Assembly: GCF_039542385.1 (NCBI RefSeq)
Contig: NZ_BAABIA010000006.1
Location: 107,169 to 171,168, forward strand
Reading direction: 5' to 3'
DNA: 64,000 nt
Source: Prosthecobacter algae
GTDB lineage: Bacteria; Verrucomicrobiota; Verrucomicrobiia; Verrucomicrobiales; Verrucomicrobiaceae
The notes beneath the pieces are model-generated. The model had not been told where the DNA came from, ran no database searches, and worked only from the letters and a program-made list of their open reading frames with translations. The position numbers and the translations under genes were made by a program. Position 1 is the first letter of the stretch, and each line of letters opens with the position of its first letter. This document shows, one piece after another, positions 33,006 through 41,780 of this stretch.

Positions 33006-34391
33006 ATGAAATGCACGACCCCCGCCCTTTTTTCGTTGTTGCTGACGGGCCTCGCCCTGGGTGAACCCCTGCCCCCGAAACCGCCTGCGGCCAAGGAGGA
33101 AAAGCCCGCCGCACCGAAAGACGAAAAACCGGCCACGAAGGACGGCAAGCCTGCTGTCATCTCGGGCCAGAAAATCGAAATTTCGGTCGCGGAAAAAACA
33201 CCGGAACCCGCCAAACCCGACCCGCTGGAATCCATCAAGGCGGAAACTGCCAAGCTGGTGGCAGAGCGCGAAAGAATCGCCGCCCAGATGGCCCTGGAGC
33301 AAACCAAGCTGGATGAAAAACTTGCGGTTAGGAAACGCGCCCTGGCCGAGATCCAAATCAAGCTGGAGGAGATGAAGGCGAAGTCGGACCTCGCCGAGGC
33401 CGAGCAGCGTAGCAAGGACTACGCCGACATCATGGAACTGCGCCGCAAAGGCGAGCGCAGCAGCATGGAGGCCTCCATCGCCAAGAACGAGGTGGACACC
33501 GAAGGCTATGCCATGCGCCGCGAAGAAAACGCCATCCGGCGCAAGACCTCCGCACTCACTCTCGCCATGGAGCTTCAGCAAAAAGAGACTGAATCCCGCA
33601 CCTACGCAGGCAAGGCCCCGGCTTACCTGAAAGAGCCAGTGCAGGGCAACAAGCTCATCCTTTCCGACCGCACCATCGCTCTGAACGGCGTCATCACCTC
33701 CAAGACCGCCGACAGTCTGGCGGACCGCATCGCCTACTTTAACAATCGTGACGAGGAGGCCCCCATCTTCATCGTCATTGATGACTGCCCAGGCGGCAGT
33801 GTGATGGCTGGCTACAAAATCATCAAGGCCATGCACGGTTCCAAGGCCCCGGTTTACACGGTGGTGAAATCCTTCGCCGCTAGCATGGCCGCCTGCATCA
33901 CCACCCTGTCGAAAAAATCCTTCGCCTATCCGAATGCGATCATTCTCCACCATCAGCTCTCCGCCGGCATCATGGGGAACCTGACCCAGCACCGCGAAAG
34001 CGTGAAGGAACTGGAAGAATGGTGGAAGCGCCTGGCCGATCCCGTGGCGCAAAAAATGGGCCTCACGCGGGACGAATTCATCACAGAGATGTACAAAAAA
34101 TCATCCACCGGCGATTGGAATGAATTCGCCGACAATGCCCAGAAACTCAAGTGGGTGGACACCATCGTCGAAGAGATCGAAGAAACCGCCCTGATCCGTC
34201 ACCCGGACAGCACTCAGCCAGCCCAGCCGCAGACAGGCATGCCCATTCGCATCCTGCCGCCCGGTCATCTGGACAATGGCGTGGTGGAAAGCGCCGACGA
34301 ACGTGGCAAGCCTGTTGCTGTCCTGCCCCGCCTGAATCCGCTCGATGCTTATTGGATGTATAATCCGGATGGTTATTTCCGCCTTCAGTAA
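33006..34391 (+). CDS. Secreted ClpP/SppA-like serine protease with long coiled-coil N-terminus
   Basis: A 461-residue protein. It starts at ATG 33006 (GTG 33003 also possible), with a signal peptide (TPALFSLLLTGLALG), then a Pro/Lys-rich stretch (residues 20-60), then a charged coiled coil (about 75-200). The C-terminal domain (about 205-400) is of ClpP type: DDCPGGSVMAGYKI, FAASMAACITTLSKKSF with nucleophile Ser293, and ILHHQLSAG with catalytic His316. Normal ClpP is a cytosolic 200-residue protein. The signal peptide and coiled coil suggest an envelope protease that assembles without a Clp ATPase. No partner gene is near. Confidence 0.82.
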   Translation: MKCTTPALFSLLLTGLALGEPLPPKPPAAKEEKPAAPKDEKPATKDGKPAVISGQKIEISVAEKTPEPAKPDPLESIKAETAKLVAERERIAAQMALEQTKLDEKLAVRKRALAEIQIKLEEMKAKSDLAEAEQRSKDYADIMELRRKGERSSMEASIAKNEVDTEGYAMRREENAIRRKTSALTLAMELQQKETESRTYAGKAPAYLKEPVQGNKLILSDRTIALNGVITSKTADSLADRIAYFNNRDEEAPIFIVIDDCPGGSVMAGYKIIKAMHGSKAPVYTVVKSFAASMAACITTLSKKSFAYPNAIILHHQLSAGIMGNLTQHRESVKELEEWWKRLADPVAQKMGLTRDEFITEMYKKSSTGDWNEFADNAQKLKWVDTIVEEIEETALIRHPDSTQPAQPQTGMPIRILPPGHLDNGVVESADERGKPVAVLPRLNPLDAYWMYNPDGYFRLQ

Positions 34392-34431
34392 AAGGTTGAG
34401 CCACCGCTGAATGCTGGCTAAGCAGTGAATG

Positions 34432-34460
34432 GGGCCTGGATTGACACCAGGCCCTTTTTT
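34432..34460 (+). terminator. Intrinsic terminator after the ClpP-like gene
   Basis: Perfect eight-base stem GGGCCTGG / CCAGGCCC (34432-34439 and 34447-34454), seven-base loop and six T at 34455-34460. It lies directly before the Nudix start. Confidence 0.92.
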
Positions 34461-34465
34461 CTGCC

Positions 34466-35038
34466 ATGGACCAGCCCACCTCCGACTCCCTCGAAACTAC
34501 CAATCCCTGGACCACGCTCAGCAGCCGTGAGGGATACGCGAATCCCTGGATTCGTGTGCGCGAAGACCAGGTGATCAACCCCAGCGGTGGTCGCGGCATC
34601 TATGGCGTGGTGGAGTATAAAAATCGCGCCATCGGCGTGGTGCCGGTGGATGCCGAGGGAAACACCTGGCTGGTGGGCCAGTGGCGCTACAGCCATGCAC
34701 GTTATGAGTGGGAGATCCCGGAAGGCGGCTGCCCGCCCGGGGAAGAACCCGCCGAATGCGCCCGGCGCGAGCTCTTGGAGGAAACAGGCATCCGTGCCGC
34801 CACCATCGAACCGCTGCTGATGAACCTTCAGCTTTCGAACTCCACGACCAATGAGGTCTGCGACATCTTCGTCGCGCGTGATCTCAGCTTTGGCGAGGCG
34901 GAGCCGGAAGAAACTGAGCAGCTCGCCGTGAAGCGCCTGCCTTTGACGGAAGCCATCCAGATGGCCGTGGATGGCCGCATTCGCGACAGCGTCAGTGTGC
35001 TGGCTTTGCTGCGGCTTGCGACTCAGCTTCGCGGCTGA
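34466..35038 (+). CDS. Nudix hydrolase, ADP-ribose pyrophosphatase-like
   Basis: A 190-residue protein with a complete Nudix box at about residues 87-109: G-x5-E-x7-REL-x-EE-x-G, seen as GGCPPGEEPAECARREL followed by LEETGI. It hydrolyses nucleoside diphosphates linked to another moiety. The upstream part (WLVGQWRYSHARYEWEIPEGG) matches ADP-ribose and GDP-mannose pyrophosphatase relatives. The start lies six bases after a terminator T-run, so the transcript leader must be very short or the promoter lies inside the previous region. Confidence 0.88.
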   Translation: MDQPTSDSLETTNPWTTLSSREGYANPWIRVREDQVINPSGGRGIYGVVEYKNRAIGVVPVDAEGNTWLVGQWRYSHARYEWEIPEGGCPPGEEPAECARRELLEETGIRAATIEPLLMNLQLSNSTTNEVCDIFVARDLSFGEAEPEETEQLAVKRLPLTEAIQMAVDGRIRDSVSVLALLRLATQLRG

Positions 35039-35039
35039 T

Positions 35040-35225
35040 TCAAGGCTTCGCCAAAGCCTTCACCGCCGCCGCCTTGAATGCACCCAAGGCCTTTTTGCCT
35101 TCACCAGGAAAGCCTTTTCTATCGGGCCAAGTCCCCTTCACAAAAGAATGATGCCCTTCCCCATCGAGAATGCTTGGCAAAGCAGCCTCCCGCATCAATG
35201 ACTGCTCATCATGCTGTTTCGTCAC
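35040..35225 (-). pseudogene. Possible C-terminal fragment of an alpha/beta hydrolase-like gene
   Basis: An open frame of 61 codons on the minus strand between the Nudix stop and the GH50-like start. Codons 10-61 look coding (GEGHHSFVKGTWPDRKGF, ending KAAAVKALAKP), with a GHHSF segment like the His loop of dienelactone-hydrolase relatives. No upstream catalytic part exists because the GH50-like gene begins there. Read as a remnant left after a rearrangement; it could also be chance. Confidence 0.25.
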
Positions 35226-37355
35226 CTGTTTACACTGCTCCTGATTTCCACCGCGCTGCCCAGCCTAGCCGCCGAGCTGAAGACCACACCCGCCGGCATT
35301 GAAGTGGTGGCGGGCAGCCTGGGCAACTTCGTCCTGACGTATCCAGAATTCGTGAATGCCAGCAGCCAGCCTGTGCATAAACAAACGCAAGCCAGCGCCA
35401 GCGGCGGCACAGCCACCGTTCAGTATGAAGGAGGCGCGCAATGCGCGGTGACGGTGGCGAAGGACGAGATCACCCTCACCTTCAGCCAGATACCTGCGGG
35501 CGTGGCTTCGTGGAAGGTCACCACCCTGATCGACATTGGTTTCGGCAAAGGCGGCACCTGGAAGGTGGGCGAAACGGCAGGCCCCTTCCCCGCTGAAAAA
35601 CCCAAAACCCCGCAGATTGCCAGCCTGGGTAGCACCGCTTTCCAGGTCAAAAATGCCCAGGGCCAGAGCCTGGACATCGTAACACCGGACTTTGCCTTCC
35701 AGCAGCTCACGGACAACCGCGAGTGGAACTGGGCCGTCTATCATTGGATGTGCCTGGTGCCCTATTCGGCAGATAAAGCCACAGCCACATTCAAGGTCAG
35801 CACGGAGCTCGCCGCTTCGGCCAAGCTGGTGGATGCCTTTGGCCAGTCCATCAAAGATGCCTTTTCTAACAAACTATTGAATGAAGCCGACCTGAAGGCG
35901 GATGTGGCCGCTGATGAAGCCTACTACGCCAGCCTGAAACCACCGGCGACGGGCAAATTCGGCGGCCTGCCAGGAAGCGGTGAAAAGCTGGGCCTGAAGG
36001 CCACGGGCTTCTTCCATGTGGAGGTGAAAGGCAGCAAGACCTGGCTGGTGGATCCGGAGGGCCAGGCCTTTTTCCATCTCGGCATCTGCGGTTTCGCCCC
36101 GAATGACGACTACACTTACATCAAGGGTCGCGAGAGCATCTATGAGTGGCTGCCGTCTCCCCAGGGCGAGTTTGCCTCCGCCTTCAGGCCAGGCGATGAC
36201 CATGCGCATTTTTCCTTTTACCTGGCGAACACGATCAAGAAATTCGGCGCCCCTTACAGCCTGGATGCACACGCCGCCCGCATGATCCCCCGCGTGCGGC
36301 AATGGGGATTCAACTCCATCGGTGCCTTCAGTCCCAAACCGCCCACCGCCTGTGAGAAGGCCAGCTTTCCCTACGTGGCTCATTTGCCCATCAATGAATG
36401 GGAAGGTCTGCCCCGCATCCCGGGTGCACATGAAGTCTGGGATCCGTATGAACCCGCCACCGAGTCCAAGATCGCCGAAAACCTGGCCCGCGAACTGCCC
36501 GCCCAGGCGCAGGATCCTCTACTCATCGGCTACTTCATCGTCAATGAACCGCGCTATGATGAACTGCCCCGCGTCATCCCTTCCCTGACGGGCAAACATG
36601 CCTGCAAACGGGAGCTGGTGGCCTTTCTGAAAAAGAAGCATGCCACCCTTGATGCCTACAACCAGGCCTGGCAATCGCAGGCAGCCAGCTTTGAGTCGTT
36701 GCTGGATACAGGGCTCGCCGTCAGCACGGATCAGGCAAAGGCGGATGTGCGCGCGTTTGTGGCCGAATTCCTGGAGACGTACTTCGCCCAGATCGAGCGG
36801 CTTTACCGCCTGCATGACCGCAACCATCTGCTTCTCGGCAGCCGCCTGCAGCCCATCACCATTCAGGATGAGACCCTCTGCCGCATCATGGGACGGCACG
36901 TGGATGTCGTCTCCTACAACTACTACACCTATGGCGTGGATACGGCGGAACTCAGCCGCATCCACGAATGGACTGGAGGCAAACCGATGATGCTGAGCGA
37001 GTTCTTCTGGTCATCGCCCAAGGACAGCGGCCTCATCGGCGGCCGTGAAGTCAGCAGCCAGCGTGAGCGCGGCCTTGCCTACAGGAACTACGTCGAGCAA
37101 AGCGCGGCGCTGGGTTTTGTCGTCGGCATTGAATGGTTCACCCTGGTGGATCAGGCCACCACGGGCCGCTGGTTCAGCAAATACAATGGCGAAAGCTACA
37201 ACACTGGCCTCATCAGTGTGGCAGACCGCCCGTGGAAGGACATGCTGGAGGAAATGATGAAGACCAACCACAGCCTGTATGATCTTTTGTTAGGCCAGAG
37301 AAAGCCCTTCAAATGGGACGACGCCCGGTTTGCCGTGCCGGCCAAAGCCCCCTGA
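35211..37355 (+). CDS. Secreted GH50-like (beta-agarase-type) glycoside hydrolase
   Basis: A 714-residue protein with signal peptide (1-20). Residues 20-240 form an N-terminal beta-sandwich. The catalytic TIM barrel follows: TWLVDPEGQAFFHLGICG, RQWGFNSIGAFSP, FIVNEP with the acid/base Glu446, and MMLSEFFW with the nucleophile Glu597. The VDPEGQAFF and WGFNSIG blocks are those of GH50 agarases within clan GH-A. The family cleaves agarose or related galactans; related GH-A families cannot be ruled out. It fits with the sulfatases as part of sulfated galactan breakdown. Confidence 0.75.
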   Translation: MLFRHLFTLLLISTALPSLAAELKTTPAGIEVVAGSLGNFVLTYPEFVNASSQPVHKQTQASASGGTATVQYEGGAQCAVTVAKDEITLTFSQIPAGVASWKVTTLIDIGFGKGGTWKVGETAGPFPAEKPKTPQIASLGSTAFQVKNAQGQSLDIVTPDFAFQQLTDNREWNWAVYHWMCLVPYSADKATATFKVSTELAASAKLVDAFGQSIKDAFSNKLLNEADLKADVAADEAYYASLKPPATGKFGGLPGSGEKLGLKATGFFHVEVKGSKTWLVDPEGQAFFHLGICGFAPNDDYTYIKGRESIYEWLPSPQGEFASAFRPGDDHAHFSFYLANTIKKFGAPYSLDAHAARMIPRVRQWGFNSIGAFSPKPPTACEKASFPYVAHLPINEWEGLPRIPGAHEVWDPYEPATESKIAENLARELPAQAQDPLLIGYFIVNEPRYDELPRVIPSLTGKHACKRELVAFLKKKHATLDAYNQAWQSQAASFESLLDTGLAVSTDQAKADVRAFVAEFLETYFAQIERLYRLHDRNHLLLGSRLQPITIQDETLCRIMGRHVDVVSYNYYTYGVDTAELSRIHEWTGGKPMMLSEFFWSSPKDSGLIGGREVSSQRERGLAYRNYVEQSAALGFVVGIEWFTLVDQATTGRWFSKYNGESYNTGLISVADRPWKDMLEEMMKTNHSLYDLLLGQRKPFKWDDARFAVPAKAP

Positions 37356-37367
37356 ACCCCGCTTTGA

Positions 37368-38099
37368 CTAAGTCGCTTCGGGCTTGGCCAGATGGAGGTC
37401 CTCTTCCCGAATGGCGATGGGCTGGCTGGGCAGGTGATACACATCGCTGATCCCGGTGCTGCGCAGCACGGTCCAGGTGGGGTCCTGCTCGGAGATCGCC
37501 GTTTTCAGGCAGATGATGTTTTGCCCCAGAACCATGAAGCCGAAACCCACCGAGCCCATCTGCAAACGGGAGCGGATATCCAGCCCGATCGGACGGCCCA
37601 GGGTGATGCCCATGTCATGGGAGCTCTGCTGCAAGGTCCGAATGAAGGACTTCATCAGCGTGGTGAAGCCGTGGCCGAAACCGCCATCAAAGGAGGACTC
37701 ATACGGATACTCCTGCGACTCATGACCGCGTGACGAGGGGTAGCCAAAGTACGCGATGCCAGATTCATGGCGACCGCCCTCTTTGCTGCGCAGATACGGA
37801 CACGGCAAGAAGAGGCCGGAGAAACCGAACGTGCGATAGCCCGCCAGACTGTGGGCGATGAGCAGGGAGTGCGCCTTGAAGGATACCCGGCTCTGCACTT
37901 CATCGCAGTCCACCGGCTGCTGCTTCACCCCGTAAACTTCGCGCTCACCGCACTGCATGACGAGGCCATAATCTGCGCCATTCTGGGGGTTGGCATAACG
38001 CACCGCACCAAAAGGCAAGAAGGCGCGGATGGCCCTCAGCATCTCCACCGGCGGCTCATGCAGCCAGACCTCTCCCTGGGGTGTGTGGACGGTCTTCAT
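37368..38099 (-). CDS. Hypothetical protein
   Basis: A 243-residue soluble protein without a signal peptide. Glycine- and aromatic-rich segments occur in the middle (FDGGFGHGFTTLMKSFIRT, GSVGFGFMVLGQNIICLK). No known motif was found. It is convergent with the GH50-like gene, 12 bases from its stop. Codon use and composition match the neighbours, so it is probably a real gene. Confidence 0.6.
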   Translation of the reverse strand: MKTVHTPQGEVWLHEPPVEMLRAIRAFLPFGAVRYANPQNGADYGLVMQCGEREVYGVKQQPVDCDEVQSRVSFKAHSLLIAHSLAGYRTFGFSGLFLPCPYLRSKEGGRHESGIAYFGYPSSRGHESQEYPYESSFDGGFGHGFTTLMKSFIRTLQQSSHDMGITLGRPIGLDIRSRLQMGSVGFGFMVLGQNIICLKTAISEQDPTWTVLRSTGISDVYHLPSQPIAIREEDLHLAKPEAT

Positions 38100-38169
38100 G
38101 AGCGTTTGGGGGGAATGAATGAAGCAGTGACATTGTGCCCCATTCCGCCCTCCCGCGCCACGGCTTTTC

Positions 38170-38667
38170 TTACTGCGCCAGTTGACGCAGTTGCACCTTC
38201 ACCCCGCCGCCGTAAATGGCAGGCTGATGCAGGATCACAGGCGCGGCATCGCTGCCGGTGGTGATGGTGAAACGGAAGACTTTGAGGGTGTCGCCTTCCT
38301 CAAACACCCACGGCACACCGGCCTGGGTCAGCGGCAGAGGTTGGGCATCGCCTTTCCAGTAGGCCTTGGTGAGGGCAGGCGCACTGTCCGTCACCATCGG
38401 CAGGGCGCTGCTGCCGGAGACTTCTTCTACAACGACTTTTTTCACCTCTTTCTGCGTGCTGAAACCGAAGGAGTAAATGAGCTTTCCCTCTTGGATCATG
38501 AAGGCGGCGACTTCGATCTTGATGCCTTCCTTTTCGGCGGGCAGCGGCAGGCCGCCGCTCATTTCAGCCGTGATTTTCTGACCATCCAGAATGGTGAAGC
38601 TTTGGGTTTCGGCGAAGGCAGACACGGCAAGGGAGAGCAGCGGGATGAGGAGGCGGGCGAGTTTCAT
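38170..38667 (-). CDS. Hypothetical secreted protein
   Basis: A 165-residue protein with signal peptide MKLARLLIPLLSLAVSAFA. The mature part is beta-rich (FTILDGQKITAEMSGGLPLP, VFRFTITTGSDAAPVILHQP) and acidic. No family recognised. It is followed on the same strand by nothing close; upstream lies the lipoprotein gene at 38689, 21 bases away, probably in the same transcript. Confidence 0.6.
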   Translation of the reverse strand: MKLARLLIPLLSLAVSAFAETQSFTILDGQKITAEMSGGLPLPAEKEGIKIEVAAFMIQEGKLIYSFGFSTQKEVKKVVVEEVSGSSALPMVTDSAPALTKAYWKGDAQPLPLTQAGVPWVFEEGDTLKVFRFTITTGSDAAPVILHQPAIYGGGVKVQLRQLAQ

Positions 38668-38688
38668 AAAGCAGACGAAGTGCAGAAG

Positions 38689-39300
38689 TTACAGCAGCCA
38701 GGGAGAGGTCATCTTGGCCTGATACCAGGGATAAGGAATGGTGGAGGGGTCATCGTAATGGCGGTTCAGCTCCGCCTGGGTGCGGCGCATGACTTTCAGG
38801 GAAAGGCTGCCACGGCGGCCATTCAGTTCATACTCCACTTTGACCGGGAGTTCCGTGGCGTAGTTGAATATTTCGAGGTTGCCCACGGCTTCGCCGGAGC
38901 GGTCTTGCGGAGCAGCGATGAGCACCTTGTTATCGAGCGTGAAGGAGGAACGGCCCGAGCTGACCCGCAGGATGCGCACCGGGTGGGCGGTCTTGTCATA
39001 GTTCCACAGGTAGATCGTCACCTTGCCCCTGGCCAGGCTGTCGCTGGGTGTCAGCGCACCCATGGACTGCTGTGCGCCGGAGACGAGCGGGAGGGAGGCC
39101 TTTTCATGGTCCACCACCACGCTCAGGCCCAGATGTCCCGGCGTCAGCCAGGCACCATCGTCGTAGTATTTGCTGTAAACTTTGCGAACGCTTTGGCCGG
39201 TCTGGCCATTGTGTGAATCCACCACCAGGGTGCCGTCTTGGGTGGCACAATTGACCAGGGTAAGAGAAACGAGGGCGAGGAGATAGGGAGTGAGTTTCAT
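38689..39300 (-). CDS. Hypothetical lipoprotein
   Basis: A 203-residue protein from ATG 39300. The lipobox LVN-C is at about residue 18, so the mature protein is lipid-anchored. Two or three strand-rich segments follow (VTIYLWNYDKTAHPVRILRV, VKVEYELNGRRGSLSLKVM). No family recognised. It lies upstream of the secreted protein at 38170 on the same strand. Confidence 0.62.
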   Translation of the reverse strand: MKLTPYLLALVSLTLVNCATQDGTLVVDSHNGQTGQSVRKVYSKYYDDGAWLTPGHLGLSVVVDHEKASLPLVSGAQQSMGALTPSDSLARGKVTIYLWNYDKTAHPVRILRVSSGRSSFTLDNKVLIAAPQDRSGEAVGNLEIFNYATELPVKVEYELNGRRGSLSLKVMRRTQAELNRHYDDPSTIPYPWYQAKMTSPWLL

Positions 39301-39390
39301 TGTGAGGTAGGTGACAATACCTGCGTGAAAAAGCAATTCAGCGGATCATTCCTCACAAAAAAAAATTCCAGGGGGCCGTTAGGCCTGACT

Positions 39391-39996
39391 TCAGACCCTG
39401 CGGCGTCCTTGCAGAGCCTGGTATAGAGTCAGCTCATCCACATGGTCCAGACCGCCACCGGCGGGCATGCCTTGGGCCAAACGGGAGACGGTAAGCCCTT
39501 CCGTGCGCAAAAGATCATTCAGGTAGCTGGCGGTGGCCTCGCCCTCCACATCGCTGCCCACGGCGAGGATCACTTCCTCCACCGACTGGTTTTTTACCCG
39601 GTGCAGCAGCGGCTCGATGCGCAGATCCTCCGGCGTCACATTGTCCAGCGGGGAAAGTTTGCCACCCAGCACGTGATAAAGGCCTGAGAAGGCGCCGGAG
39701 CGCTCCAGCCGCAGTACATCGGCCGCCTGTTCCACCACGCAGATGAGGTGGGGATTGCGCTTCGGGCTGTGGCAGAGCACGCACTCGTGGTCGCTCTCAA
39801 TGAAAAAGCCGCACTGGTCGCAGGCCTGCACGCGGTCCCCCACATCGCGCAGGCTGTCCACCAGCGGCTCGATGCGACCGCCATCCTGCATGAGCCACAG
39901 CACCAGGCGCTCCGCACTGCGCGGCCCCAGGCCGGGGAGCGTGCGGATCTGCGCGATCAGGCGCTGAAGGGGTGGCGGATAATCAAGGGCAGGCAT
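39391..39996 (-). CDS. recR: Recombination mediator RecR
   Basis: A 201-residue protein of standard RecR length. N-terminal helix-hairpin-helix (LPGLGPRSAERLVLWLM), a four-cysteine zinc finger (CDQCGFFIESDHECVLC, about residues 57-73), and a Toprim domain with VVEQAADVLRLE and the conserved VEGEATASYL. Together with RecF and RecO it loads RecA onto gapped single-stranded DNA. The usual neighbours dnaX and ybaB are absent. Downstream on the minus strand a run of eight or nine T (39357-39365) may serve in termination. Confidence 0.93.
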   Translation of the reverse strand: MPALDYPPPLQRLIAQIRTLPGLGPRSAERLVLWLMQDGGRIEPLVDSLRDVGDRVQACDQCGFFIESDHECVLCHSPKRNPHLICVVEQAADVLRLERSGAFSGLYHVLGGKLSPLDNVTPEDLRIEPLLHRVKNQSVEEVILAVGSDVEGEATASYLNDLLRTEGLTVSRLAQGMPAGGGLDHVDELTLYQALQGRRRV

Positions 39997-40081
39997 GGTG
40001 GAACGGGGGAACGCTTATGAGTCACGCAAAGATGCCCCGGCGCAAAGGCGAATCTGCATCCCGTGCCAGGGATACCGCAGC

Positions 40082-41110
40082 TTACTTCAGCTCCGCAAAA
40101 CCACAGAACACGCTGGAGGTCTCCGGTGGCCGCACAGGCAGCGGCAGGTCATTGTCCAGATACTCATGGCAGGCGGCAAAGAATTCCGGCTCCGTGCTCA
40201 CGCGGCGGATGCGGTATTCAAACTGCCCTTCGGCAATGCCCGTGGTGATGTACACCATGTAGCGTTTCATCTTCTGCACGTGCGAGTTCGTCTCATAGTG
40301 CGGATGAAAGGCCGCCGTCATGTCATAGAGATTCTGGATGTAATCCATCATGTCCCGCCCGGTGCGCGGGGCGACTTCCCTGCCCTCCCAGTGGGCGCGC
40401 AGATGATCAAAAAGCCACGGATGCCGGATGGCCCCACGGCCCAGCATGAGGCCGGCCGCCTGGGTATGGCGCAGGTAGGCCACACCCGTGGGCACATCCA
40501 CCACATTGCCATTGGCGATGACCGGGCACGGCATGGACTGGACGGCCAGGGCCACGCACTCCGGATGCACCGCCGTTTTGTACGCATCCCGCACGGTGCG
40601 GCCATGGACGGTGAGGCCGTCAATGGCGTGGCTTTGGAACACCTCCAGCAGGCGTGGGAACTCCGCCTTGTCGGTAAAACCCACCCGGCATTTCACCGTG
40701 AAGCGGCCCTGCACCGTGTCGCGCAGAGCGCGGAGAATCTCATTCACACGCTCGGGCTGGCGCAAAAGGCCGCCGCCGGCATCCTTTCGGCACACCACCG
40801 GGGCCGGACAGCCCAGATTGAGGTCAATGCCGGCCACGGGATACTTTTCCAGTGCCTTCGCCGTGCGGATGAGCGCCGGAATGTCTTGGCCGATCATCTG
40901 CGCGATCACGGGAATGCCCGTGTCATTCTGCGTGATGGACTTCAGGATGGTGGCATCCAGCTTGGAATCTGGCGTGACGCGGAAGTATTCCGTCACATAG
41001 ATGTCCGGCCCACCATAACGCGCGATCAGCCGCATGAACGGCAGATCCGTCACGTCCTGCATGGGGGCGAGGACGAGGGCAGGACGGTCTGGAGGAAGCA
41101 AGGAACGCAC
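40082..41110 (-). CDS. tRNA-dihydrouridine synthase
   Basis: A 342-residue FMN enzyme that reduces uridines in tRNA. The N-terminal barrel has LAPMQDVTDLPFMRLIARYG (flavin binding), NLGCPAPVV with the catalytic Cys101, and IANGNVVDV and LMLGRGAI as phosphate-binding loops. The helical C-terminal domain is about 80 residues long. It belongs to the DusB/DusC group; which U position it modifies cannot be told from sequence. The start is GTG 41110, the only start that keeps the N-terminal barrel strand intact. Confidence 0.9.
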   Translation of the reverse strand: MRSLLPPDRPALVLAPMQDVTDLPFMRLIARYGGPDIYVTEYFRVTPDSKLDATILKSITQNDTGIPVIAQMIGQDIPALIRTAKALEKYPVAGIDLNLGCPAPVVCRKDAGGGLLRQPERVNEILRALRDTVQGRFTVKCRVGFTDKAEFPRLLEVFQSHAIDGLTVHGRTVRDAYKTAVHPECVALAVQSMPCPVIANGNVVDVPTGVAYLRHTQAAGLMLGRGAIRHPWLFDHLRAHWEGREVAPRTGRDMMDYIQNLYDMTAAFHPHYETNSHVQKMKRYMVYITTGIAEGQFEYRIRRVSTEPEFFAACHEYLDNDLPLPVRPPETSSVFCGFAELK

Positions 41111-41339
41111 CCGTCACGCCTGCGCTGTGAGTGCCTCCTCGTCAAGCCGGAGCCGTGAAACAATCCGAACTATCGTTTGCTATTGCCCCACGAGGGACGA
41201 TAGAGAGCACTGCAAGTTACCCTGGTGAAGGCTAAGCTAAGTTGTTCATCAGGTGATTCTTTGGATTCAGTGATGTTCTGAAATCCGATAACGGAGCTTG
41301 ATTGGTGTCACGAGGGGAAACGGCATCCAAGTTAACGTT
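41111..41339. promoter_or_regulatory. Upstream region and probable leader of the RRM protein gene
   Basis: No gene seen. One clear stem, CTATCGT / ACGATAG (41170-41176 and 41197-41203), lies about 140 bases before the RRM start. The region is less GC-rich than its neighbours, as expected of a promoter with a long untranslated leader. No specific promoter boxes are claimed. Confidence 0.3.
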
Positions 41340-41681
41340 ATGAATACCAAAATGTATGTGGGCAACCTGCCCTTCACAGCTATGGAGTCCGAACTCCGTG
41401 CTCTCTTCAATGACTACGGCACCGTGACCGATATGCACCTGCCGATGGATCATGCCACCGGTCGCCCGCGTGGTTTCGCTTTTGTGACCATGGACTCCGC
41501 AATGGCCATGAACGAGGCCATCACGGCCCTCAACGGCAAAGATTTCGGTGGTCGCGCCCTGACCATCAATGAAGCCCGTCCGAAAGAAGATCGCCCTGCC
41601 TATTCCGGTGGTGGTGGTGGCGGCGGCAGCCGTGGCGGCAAAGGTGGTTACGGTGGTGGCGGCGGCGGTGGCCGTTACTAG
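41340..41681 (+). CDS. RRM-domain RNA-binding protein with glycine-rich tail
   Basis: A 113-residue protein from ATG 41340. One RNA recognition motif: RNP2 MYVGNL (residues 5-10) and RNP1 RGFAFVTM (44-51). A Gly-rich tail follows ([17 protein letters not shown]). Such small proteins bind single-stranded RNA and are often cold-inducible in cyanobacteria and PVC bacteria. It has its own strong terminator, suggesting a monocistronic, highly expressed gene. Confidence 0.92.
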   Translation: MNTKMYVGNLPFTAMESELRALFNDYGTVTDMHLPMDHATGRPRGFAFVTMDSAMAMNEAITALNGKDFGGRALTINEARPKEDRPAYSGGGGGGGSRGGKGGYGGGGGGGRY

Positions 41682-41715
41682 TACCTGACCGACAGCCTTT
41701 AAAAGACTGTTTTTG

Positions 41716-41763
41716 AACCCGCATTGTTCCGCCCTAACCCGGGTGGCCACAATGCGGGTTTTT
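41716..41763 (+). terminator. Strong intrinsic terminator after the RRM gene
   Basis: Perfect 12-base stem AACCCGCATTGT / ACAATGCGGGTT (41716-41727 and 41749-41760) with a 21-base loop, followed by T-run. It ends 18 bases before the stop of the convergent FAD oxidoreductase gene and may work in both directions. Confidence 0.92.
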
Positions 41764-41780
41764 CATGCCCACCTTTTTGG

